DNA of 5,959 nt, taken from Methanomassiliicoccaceae archaeon. Lineage in GTDB: Archaea > Thermoplasmatota > Thermoplasmata > Methanomassiliicoccales > Methanomethylophilaceae. Both the position numbers and the translations under genes were made by a program. Below the pieces are notes generated by a model. It was not told the DNA's origin, did not search any database, and saw only the letters and a list, made by a program, of their open reading frames with translations. Location: the NCBI GenBank assembly GCA_031260545.1, contig JAIRJQ010000066.1:1-5959 (forward strand). The letters are read 5' to 3'. Below, in pieces: positions 1 through 4,956 of this stretch (within the stretch, counting starts at the first letter, position 1; each line of letters starts with the position of its first letter).

Positions 1-1
1 G

Positions 2-415
2 GATGAACGGGTCGTGATGCAGATAGGTTCGTCGACATATGAGCCGAAACATGCGGAATGGTTCAGGTTCGAATCCGAGGAAGTGATCGAGAAACTTTAT
101 GATGACTGTTCCGTCATCGTCTGCCACGGGGGCGCCGGCACCATACTTAACGGCCTCTCGAGGGGCAGACCGCTGGTGATCGTTCCGCGAAGAGAGAAGT
201 TCGGCGAGGTCACGAACGACCATCAGCTGTTAATAACGGAAAAGGTCGTTGCTATGGGCAAAGGCATCTCTGTTGATGATGTGGATACCATCCCGGAGGC
301 GCTGATGGCCGCCAGAGATATTTCTGCGATGCCGGTCAGCGCGGATGTGTCGCTGGTAAGCTATCTTTCAAAAAGATTTGAATCGATATCGAAAGAGATC
401 TCCGGGCGCCGCTGA
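2..415 (+). CDS. Alg13/PssE-like glycosyltransferase, C-terminal part (5' end outside window)
   Basis: The reading frame is open to the first base of the window, so the ATG or GTG near position 14 is internal (visible start DERVVMQIGSS) and about 25-30 N-terminal residues are probably missing. The 137 visible residues match the nucleotide-sugar-binding half of family 28 glycosyltransferases. An HGGAGT motif (bases 125-142) is followed by GLSRGRPLVIVPR and then an NDHQ segment with E soon after, the usual UDP-sugar contacts. Single-domain proteins of this kind (Alg13, PssE, EpsF) normally work with a membrane partner (Alg14, PssD) to add GlcNAc or another sugar to a lipid carrier at the cytoplasmic membrane face. 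The partner, if present, would lie upstream and is not visible. Family assignment is firm; the sugar and acceptor are not knowable here. It is separated from the next gene by about 115-125 nt and is unlikely to be functionally tied to it. Confidence 0.85.
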   Translation, partial: DERVVMQIGSSTYEPKHAEWFRFESEEVIEKLYDDCSVIVCHGGAGTILNGLSRGRPLVIVPRREKFGEVTNDHQLLITEKVVAMGKGISVDDVDTIPEALMAARDISAMPVSADVSLVSYLSKRFESISKEISGRR

Positions 416-468
416 TGTTCCCTGCCGTATCGTCCTCTTTGAAAACCGTGCCGAACCGCTGATGCTTG

Positions 469-504
469 TTATATACCGCCGATCCGCCTGACAAAGAAAT
501 ATAT
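469..504 (+). promoter_or_regulatory. Candidate archaeal promoter(s) for the ACT-protein/ilvE operon
   Basis: Two TATA-like elements lie in the spacer: TTATATAC at 469-476 and AAATATAT at 497-504. The second is preceded by an A-rich BRE-like stretch (ACAAAG, 491-496). With the usual spacing of about 25 nt, transcripts would start near 500 and near 527 respectively. The second would give an almost leaderless or very short-leader mRNA. This is pattern recognition only. Confidence 0.5.
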
Positions 505-505
505 C

Positions 506-526
506 CTATATCGCAATGTGATATGG
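506..526. promoter_or_regulatory. Imperfect palindrome, possible operator or leader hairpin
   Basis: CTATATCGC and GTGATATGG flank a 3-nt centre (AAT). As RNA this is nine consecutive pairs, seven Watson-Crick and two G-U. It sits just downstream of the 497-504 TATA-like box and just upstream of the ACT-gene start. It could be a repressor site covering the transcription start, or a hairpin next to the ribosome-binding site if the upstream promoter is used. The function is inferred. Confidence 0.45.
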
Positions 527-539
527 TCCGGTGACAAAA

Positions 540-902
540 ATGCATGTGATATCGATGATAGTGGATGATGCGTTCGGGGTCATGCAGCGTGTGATGGGCG
601 AATTCACACGTAATAAGATAAACGTTGAAACGATAGTCGTCGGTAAGTGCGAACTGCCGGACAAGGCAAGGATCGTGCTGTCCGTTGTCGGGAAGGATGC
701 AGCGGAAACGGCAATGGCCAGGCTCGAAAGGCTTCAGGGTGTCAGTGATGGCCGGCTTGTCCCCCCGGAGGGACAGTCCGCGTATGCGCTGATATCGACG
801 TCTGACGGGAACGTCGGACTGATAGGCGGATCGGCACAGGTCGAGGAGATAATAGAACGTACCAGACCTAAGAGGTACGTCAAAGCGCTTAACGCTCTGT
901 AA
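540..902 (+). CDS. Short ACT-domain protein, acetolactate synthase small-subunit-like
   Basis: I chose the ATG at 540 (120 aa) because GGTGA at 530-534, complementary to the archaeal 16S 3' end, sits 5 nt before it. A GTG at 531 would add three residues and remains possible if the mRNA is nearly leaderless. Residues 1-75 form an ACT domain of the IlvH/IlvN type: DDAFGVMQRV (10-19 region) and RNKINVETI, with conserved D10, G13 and N28, positions that bind valine in bacterial subunits. Residues 82-120 (YALISTSDG, then GGSAQVEEIIERTRP) resemble only the end of the C-terminal domain. The usual subunit is about 160 aa, so roughly 40 residues of that domain are missing. Expected role: valine-responsive regulation of acetohydroxyacid synthase. 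No catalytic subunit gene is adjacent, so a stand-alone amino-acid sensor is an alternative. It lies 12 nt before ilvE, implying co-transcription. Confidence 0.75.
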   Translation: MHVISMIVDDAFGVMQRVMGEFTRNKINVETIVVGKCELPDKARIVLSVVGKDAAETAMARLERLQGVSDGRLVPPEGQSAYALISTSDGNVGLIGGSAQVEEIIERTRPKRYVKALNAL

Positions 903-914
903 GAGGGAAATGAA

Positions 915-1826
915 ATGGAAAAGACCAGCAAAATATGGATGGATGGAAAGTTTGTCGATTGGAACGACGCAAAGGTTCATGTCCTTGCGCACGCGTTGAA
1001 TTACGGTACGGGTGTGTTCGAGGGCATCCGCGTGTACGATACACCCAGCGGGCCGGCCATATTCAGGCTGAAAGATCATGTGAAAAGGCTCATGGATGGT
1101 TGCAGAGTAATGTGCTTCGACCTTCCGTACACCTTCGACGAGATATGCGAGGCGATAAAGGAAACGGTCCGCGTCAACAAGAAAGTGGATTACGTCAAAC
1201 CGTGTGTCTTCCTATGCGGAGAGGCCGTTGGTCTTAATCCGATAGGCGTTCCTTTGAAATTCACTATAACTGCGGTCTACTTAGGGTCGTATTTAGGCAA
1301 AGAGGCACAGGAGAAGGGAGCTTCGCTTGTCACGTCCTCATGGTTCAGACCGTGGAACCTGGCCGCGCCGGCCGGCTGCAAGGTGAACGGTATTTACGTT
1401 ACATCATGCCTTGCTAAGATGGAAGCTAAGAAGCACGGGGCTGACGAAGCTGTGATGCTGAACGCACAGGGCAACGTTGCGGAATGCAGCGGCGAGAACA
1501 TATTCATGTTCAAGCGCGGAAAACTGTACACGCCGACGACCGCGGACAGCATACTTGAGGGCATCACAAGAAATTCCATAATGGAAATAGCCAGAGACCT
1601 CGGTTATGAAGTGATCGAGACGGAGATCTCAAGGATCGACATGTTAACTGCGGACGAGGTGTTCATGACGGGAACGGCAGCAGAACTGACGATGGTCGCT
1701 AACATAGACAAGCGCGCGATAGGTGAGGGGAAACCCGGCAAGGTCGGAAAACAGCTGGCTGCGAAATACGCCGATGTCGTGCGCGGAAAGGACCCGAAAT
1801 ACGAGAAATGGCTGGACCGCGTCTGA
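915..1826 (+). CDS. ilvE: Branched-chain amino-acid aminotransferase (PLP fold type IV)
   Basis: This cytoplasmic enzyme transfers the amino group between glutamate and the 2-oxo acids of valine, leucine and isoleucine, the last step of their synthesis. The 303 aa are full length for the family. The N terminus has KIWMDGKFV and ALNYGTGVFEGIRVY (27-41), as in IlvE. The PLP lysine is K156 in AGCKVNGIY. The cofactor glutamate is E190 in NVAECSGENIF, the phosphate-binding loop is ILEGITRNS (213-221), and TGTAAELT (252-259) and IGEGKPG follow. Two positions differ from the common KxxGNY and EGSGEN or EGAGEN forms: I160 replaces the usual N, and C191 replaces G. The ATG at 915 has GAGGG at 903-907 with 7-nt spacing. 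The nearby ATG at 910 is in another frame. It is probably translated from the same mRNA as the ACT protein. A D-amino-acid or aromatic aminotransferase of the same fold is less likely given the close match to archaeal IlvE. Confidence 0.93.
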   Translation: MEKTSKIWMDGKFVDWNDAKVHVLAHALNYGTGVFEGIRVYDTPSGPAIFRLKDHVKRLMDGCRVMCFDLPYTFDEICEAIKETVRVNKKVDYVKPCVFLCGEAVGLNPIGVPLKFTITAVYLGSYLGKEAQEKGASLVTSSWFRPWNLAAPAGCKVNGIYVTSCLAKMEAKKHGADEAVMLNAQGNVAECSGENIFMFKRGKLYTPTTADSILEGITRNSIMEIARDLGYEVIETEISRIDMLTADEVFMTGTAAELTMVANIDKRAIGEGKPGKVGKQLAAKYADVVRGKDPKYEKWLDRV

Positions 1827-1985
1827 CCTTCGCTTCGCAAACCGTACAAAGGCAACAGGTTACCAAAATATACGAACCGCTGTACGCTCTCTCAATCGGG
1901 CAAACATTAAATATAATCTAGCTGGTTGCCCTATCAGATAAAAATACTGGTGCGCAGACGCCGGGTTAGCCTTAGGAGGTATAAA
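1827..1985 (+). promoter_or_regulatory. Intergenic spacer with promoter for the small membrane protein
   Basis: A TATA-like box TTAAATATA lies at 1907-1915 with an A-rich stretch (GCAAACA) just before it where a BRE would be. A start near 1938 would give a leader of about 48 nt ending in the ribosome-binding site AGGAGGT (1974-1980), 5 nt before the ATG at 1986. This is the strongest ribosome-binding site in the window. I see no convincing terminator hairpin after ilvE, so some read-through is possible. Confidence 0.6.
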
Positions 1986-2288
1986 ATGGAGTGGATGGAG
2001 TTCCTGACAATCGTGGTATTCGTCTTTGCTATTGTAATGTTAGTGGCAGGCATATTCACGGCGTATTTCGGAAGCGGAAAAAGCAGAAGGGTTGGGGCCG
2101 CCCTCTTGATCGTCGGCCTTCTTATTGGTGTCCTTTGGGCGTACCTTGTCGGATGGAGCTCGATAGCCCTGTTCGCCGATGTTGCCGCGTGGGATGTCAT
2201 GCGCAGTGCCGTCATCTATCTTGTGGCTGCGGTCGTCGGTGCGCTTGCTGCCGTGGGGATATTCCTTGTGGCAGTAATGAAAAGCTAA
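1986..2288 (+). CDS. Small integral membrane protein of unknown function
   Basis: This is a 100-aa protein that I do not recognise. The start is fixed by AGGAGGT at 1974-1980; an in-frame ATG 60 nt upstream lacks such a site and would add a basic, unrelated-looking stretch. Three hydrophobic segments are clear: about residues 6-28 (FLTIVVFVFAIVMLVAGIF), 36-56 (VGAALLIVGLLIGVLWAYLV) and 72-97 (an alanine/valine-rich helix). A short basic loop GSGKSRR (30-36) lies between the first two, suggesting it faces the cytoplasm. There are no cysteine pairs, charged residues inside helices or known motifs suggesting transport or catalysis. It has its own promoter-like box and a terminator hairpin directly after the stop, so it is probably monocistronic. 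The coding call is supported by the ribosome-binding site and the coherent membrane topology. Confidence 0.75.
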   Translation: MEWMEFLTIVVFVFAIVMLVAGIFTAYFGSGKSRRVGAALLIVGLLIGVLWAYLVGWSSIALFADVAAWDVMRSAVIYLVAAVVGALAAVGIFLVAVMKS

Positions 2289-2290
2289 AC

Positions 2291-2327
2291 AGCGGCGTGC
2301 GCCGCTTTAACAATTACTTTTCTTATC
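2291..2327 (+). terminator. Hairpin terminator after the membrane-protein gene
   Basis: AGCGGC (2291-2296), loop GTGC, and GCCGCT (2301-2306) form a perfect 6-bp GC-rich stem starting 2 nt after the stop codon. A T-rich stretch (ACTTTTCTTAT, 2316-2326) follows about 10 nt later. Confidence 0.6.
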
Positions 2328-2478
2328 CTTGTCATTTATAGAATGCGGGTCAGCCCGTCCGCTCTTCCTTATCCGGCGTTTCGCTGCGCCATTCCGTCCC
2401 GTGATGTCTCCCCGCTTTTACATACGTGCTCTGTATCACATGTAAATTTTAATAACGGGTCTGCGCATATGGTTTTTA
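2328..2478. other. Gene-free stretch with a GC-rich block of unknown role
   Basis: No convincing gene lies between the hairpin at 2306 and the gar1 start. An open frame from 2343 (72 aa) lacks a ribosome-binding site and runs into the AT-rich promoter, so I do not call it. About 2345-2417 is GC-rich and contains short stems: CGGG/CCCG at 2346-2349 and 2354-2357, GGCG/CGCC at 2375-2378 and 2387-2390, and a possible closing GCGGG/CCCGC at 2345-2349 and 2411-2415, which competes with the first. This could be a small RNA or leader element, but it matches no family I can name. Confidence 0.3.
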
Positions 2479-2531
2479 TTTATATACTACCTAGTTTCTT
2501 TAATATAAACGTGACGAAACTATTATATAGT
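2479..2531 (+). promoter_or_regulatory. AT-rich promoter region of the gar1-tfb operon
   Basis: There are three TATA-like boxes: TTTATATA at 2479-2486, an exact match to the archaeal consensus; TTAATATAAA at about 2500-2509; and ATTATATA at 2522-2529. These predict starts near 2510, 2531 and 2552. The last box lies inside the short palindrome ACTAT-TAT-ATAGT (2519-2531), so a regulator binding there would compete with TBP. Which box is used cannot be decided from sequence. Confidence 0.6.
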
Positions 2532-2592
2532 GGACATATTATCGTTGCACAAATTCGGTAGATAAAACTATCGGGAAAACAGGGGGATGGAG

Positions 2593-2853
2593 ATGGATGT
2601 TTTAGGGGTTGTGGAAGATGTTTCTTATGAGGGCCTGATCATCGTAAGGGGGGACGTCACGCCCGAGCACGGTAACATCGTGTACGACTTCAAACAGAAT
2701 AAGATAGGGACGGTAAAAAGAATATTCGGGCCCGTAGACCGCCCGTACGTATCCGTGATACCGTCCGACAAAACCATACTGAAGAACATATCCGGTAAGA
2801 AGGTCTACTTTGAGAGAGGGGCTCAACATGGCAAAAACAAGAGAAGGAACTGA
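2593..2853 (+). CDS. gar1: H/ACA ribonucleoprotein protein Gar1
   Basis: Archaeal Gar1 joins Cbf5, Nop10 and L7Ae on H/ACA guide RNAs that direct uridine-to-pseudouridine conversion in rRNA; it binds Cbf5 and aids substrate turnover. The 86-aa protein is a single small beta-barrel of normal archaeal length. It has LGVVEDVSYEGLIIVRGD (4-21), the hallmark IGTVKRIFGPVDRPYVSV (38-55), and a basic tail KNKRRN. I prefer the ATG at 2593 because the purine-rich AGGGGG (2581-2586) is then 6 nt away; for the ATG at 2587 (two residues more) it would be directly adjacent. The end overlaps tfb by 26 nt, so the two are translated from one mRNA and probably coupled. Gar1 next to TFB is a pairing I recall from other euryarchaea, which supports both calls. 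Confidence 0.9.
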   Translation: MDVLGVVEDVSYEGLIIVRGDVTPEHGNIVYDFKQNKIGTVKRIFGPVDRPYVSVIPSDKTILKNISGKKVYFERGAQHGKNKRRN

Positions 2854-3760
2854 TGAGGTCGAGAAGTGCCCGGAATGCGGGAGCAGACATCTTGTAAGGG
2901 ATTATGAAAGGGGAGAGTTGCTATGCGAGGATTGCGGCCTTGTGCTCGATGATCAATTCATCGACCAGGGGCCGGAGTGGAGGGCGTTCGACGTTGAGCA
3001 GGGCGAGAAACGTGCACGTACCGGCGCTCCGATGACCTACACCATACACGATAAAGGGCTGTCCACTGAGATCTCATGGAAGAACAAGGACAGCTACGGA
3101 AAAAGCATCCCGACGAGGAACAGAGCGCAGCTGTACCGTTTAAGGAAGTGGCAGAGAAGGATACGCGTATCCAACGCTACGGAAAGGAACTTGGCTTTCG
3201 CGCTGTCCGAACTTGACAGAATGGCATCGGCAATGGGCCTTCCCAGAAATGTGCGTGAGACCGCAGCGATGGTATACCGTAAAGCCGTGAACAAGAATCT
3301 GATCAGAGGAAGGAGCATCGAAGGGGTCGTGGCCGCTTCGTTGTACGCCGCGTGCAGACAGTGCGGCGTCCCGAGAACGCTGGACGAGGTCGCCGGATCA
3401 AGCCGCGTCGGCAGAAAGGAGATCGGCCGTACGTACCGGTTCATGACACGTGAGCTTAAACTCAAACTGATGCCGACGAAACCGCAGGACTATGTGCAGA
3501 GATTCTGCTCAGAACTGAAGTTAAGCGGCGAGGTCCAGGGCAAGGCCGCCGAGATCCTTAAGGACGCGTCTGAAAAAGAGTTGACATCCGGAAGGGGTCC
3601 CACGGGCGTGGCCGCCGCCGCCATATACATCTCATCGATCCTGTGCAACGAGCGCAGGACGCAGCGCGAAGTTGCGGATGTTGCCGGTGTTACTGAAGTG
3701 ACCATCAGGAACCGCTACAAGGAACTCACAGAGAAGCTCGGTATCGAGATACAGCTGTGA
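2828..3760 (+). CDS. tfb: Transcription initiation factor B (TFB, TFIIB homologue)
   Basis: TFB binds the TBP-TATA complex and the BRE and recruits RNA polymerase. The 310-aa protein is complete. It has an N-terminal zinc ribbon with C14, C17, C33 and C36 (CPECGS and CEDCG), then the B-reader DQGPEWRAFD (46-55) and B-linker RTGAPMTYTIHDKGLST (64-80). Two cyclin folds follow, about 117-212 (NLAFALSELDRMA onward) and 218-305. The second ends in a helix-turn-helix TQREVADVAGVTEVTIRNRYKEL (278-300) that reads the BRE. I chose the ATG at 2828 because GAGAGAGGGG (2812-2821) lies 6 nt upstream; an in-frame TTG at 2810 is inside that site. The first 26 nt lie within gar1. All core elements are present, so this looks like a functional general factor. 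Whether the genome has other TFBs cannot be seen. Confidence 0.96.
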   Translation: MAKTREGTDEVEKCPECGSRHLVRDYERGELLCEDCGLVLDDQFIDQGPEWRAFDVEQGEKRARTGAPMTYTIHDKGLSTEISWKNKDSYGKSIPTRNRAQLYRLRKWQRRIRVSNATERNLAFALSELDRMASAMGLPRNVRETAAMVYRKAVNKNLIRGRSIEGVVAASLYAACRQCGVPRTLDEVAGSSRVGRKEIGRTYRFMTRELKLKLMPTKPQDYVQRFCSELKLSGEVQGKAAEILKDASEKELTSGRGPTGVAAAAIYISSILCNERRTQREVADVAGVTEVTIRNRYKELTEKLGIEIQL

Positions 3761-3774
3761 TCGCAAACAAATTA

Positions 3775-3804
3775 GCGGGCGCTGCCCGCGCATCATAATT
3801 TTTT
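3775..3804. terminator. Hairpin with T-run between convergent tfb and endA
   Basis: GCGGGC (3775-3780), loop GCT, and GCCCGC (3784-3789) form a perfect 6-bp stem. Six T residues (3799-3804) follow on the plus strand and serve tfb. On the minus strand the same stem lies 16 nt past the endA stop and is followed by AATTTGTTTG, so it may end both transcripts. Confidence 0.65.
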
Positions 3805-3805
3805 A

Positions 3806-4903
3806 TCACGGACGGAAACGTTTGAACTCTATGTATTCGGAGCCGGCATCGTCGGAACGGCAGAACAGGATCTCTTTCTTGACGCCGTGCGCTAGCCTTA
3901 CGGCCCTCGATATCTCGGGCCACATCAGCGCCCTCGATCCCTCTACCGCATGTACTAGGAACCGCGCGTGGCATATGTCCGGGTCTTTTTCATAGACCCT
4001 GAAATGCGTACCGTACTTGAACCCGGTCTTTACGACAAGACCGTTATCCCTCATGTCCGTGAACGCCTTTAAACGGAGATCGAACTCCTCCTGTACCGAT
4101 CTTCCGAGACCCGTCATCTTCGATAGGCCTATCTTTTTGCCGTTATCTGCCGATACCGTTACCAGCACCCCTTTTTTCATCAGATAGCACGTTTCTATCA
4201 GCGACAGCTGCAGAACATTTTCTGTCTTCTTCCCGAACGCCCCGCTGTTGTATACGGATTGCGCTGACGCTTCGTCGAAGATGAACACCCTGTCCCTTAT
4301 GAGCTTGCCTTCCGCTTCCGCGTTCCCGGAAAATAATGAATAACCCGATAACTTGCGTTTTGAGACGACGTAATATGTCATGTCGCCTTCCTCGTCGACG
4401 ATCCCGAATAAAAGTTCACGGCCTTTCGATTGCGCGCCCTCGGCCAGTTCCATGAATGCGTCGATGCTGAACGCCGTTCTCTCTGATACGGACTTCACCA
4501 GATATTTGGGGCGTGCGCTGCTTAATGTCTTGCCTCTCGGAAAAACGGAAAGGTCGTGATCGCCCGTCTCCGCTTTCACCACGAACCCGCGCTGACGGAT
4601 GTCACGGTAGACGGTGTAGCGTATGTCAAATCCTTCGGACGATGCGGACGAATATGTGAACAATGATTCGAATGTCATTCTCTCATCGTTCCGCAGGACC
4701 TCAAGCCGTCCCGTTTCAAGAAGGAACGTCGCCTCGATGAGATCCAGTTCCAGGGAACCGCCGCTCAGCGGATATCCGAAGTTACCTTTATTGTATATCT
4801 GGCTGCTTTCTTTTTGATCCGCTACTATCACCGAGCTCTCTTTCAGTATTCCCGACACATCCGTATGTACTGTTGGGCCGTATTTATCATTTCCTGAGAA
4901 CAC
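3806..4903 (-). CDS. endA: tRNA-splicing endonuclease, fused two-repeat type
   Basis: EndA cuts introns from pre-tRNA at bulge-helix-bulge structures, leaving 2',3'-cyclic phosphate and 5'-OH ends. The 365-aa protein has two tandem endonuclease-like units, the architecture of Archaeoglobus EndA (about 305 aa), which works as a homodimer. The C-terminal unit (about 213-362) carries the likely triad: Y304 in FRVY, H312 in CHARFLV, and K343 in VKKEILF. The N-terminal unit (about 28-180) aligns with the same landmarks (RQRGFVVK, YLVKSV, GRELLF) but has F121, R131 and R162 there, so it is structural. The start is uncertain. GTG at 4903 is the first start codon after a T-rich spacer and has no ribosome-binding site. 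GTG at 4831 (residue 25) fits the family start better and has a weak purine run (AAAGAGAG) before it. It lies 53 nt after trpB on the same strand, with a hairpin between. Confidence 0.92.
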   Translation of the reverse strand: MFSGNDKYGPTVHTDVSGILKESSVIVADQKESSQIYNKGNFGYPLSGGSLELDLIEATFLLETGRLEVLRNDERMTFESLFTYSSASSEGFDIRYTVYRDIRQRGFVVKAETGDHDLSVFPRGKTLSSARPKYLVKSVSERTAFSIDAFMELAEGAQSKGRELLFGIVDEEGDMTYYVVSKRKLSGYSLFSGNAEAEGKLIRDRVFIFDEASAQSVYNSGAFGKKTENVLQLSLIETCYLMKKGVLVTVSADNGKKIGLSKMTGLGRSVQEEFDLRLKAFTDMRDNGLVVKTGFKYGTHFRVYEKDPDICHARFLVHAVEGSRALMWPEISRAVRLAHGVKKEILFCRSDDAGSEYIEFKRFRP

Positions 4904-4943
4904 AGAAAAAAGAAGAAGGACAAGGGGCGGGGAAGCGCCCCTT
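4904..4943 (-). terminator. Hairpin terminator after the TrpB2 gene
   Basis: AAGGGGCG (4922-4929) and CGCCCCTT (4936-4943) form a perfect 8-bp stem with a 6-nt loop, starting 13 nt past the stop codon on the minus strand. On that strand a pyrimidine tract (CCTTCTTCTTTTTTCT) runs down to the endA start. On the plus strand the stem is followed by TTTTTA instead, so either direction could be terminated. It implies that endA is at least partly separate from trpB, although I see only a weak TATA-like CATAAAAAG (minus strand, about 4940-4949) that could start it. Confidence 0.6.
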
Positions 4944-4956
4944 TTTATGATGTGGT

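Noticed and set aside
336..1079. Long open frame (247 aa) on the minus strand
   Set aside because: It lies antisense to the well-supported ACT protein and the start of ilvE. Its product is rich in H, R and C with no recognisable domain, as expected for a shadow frame.
1926..1985. Upstream in-frame ATG that would extend the membrane protein by 20 residues
   Set aside because: There is no ribosome-binding site before it, it precedes the likely transcription start, and it would read through the strong AGGAGGT site.
2400..2407. Box C-like GTGATGT, considered as part of a C/D guide RNA
   Set aside because: There is no matching CUGA box D at suitable distance on the same strand and no terminal stem.
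2343..2561. Open frame of 72 aa upstream of gar1
   Set aside because: It has no ribosome-binding site, runs through the AT-rich promoter boxes, and its composition changes abruptly midway. There is no domain.
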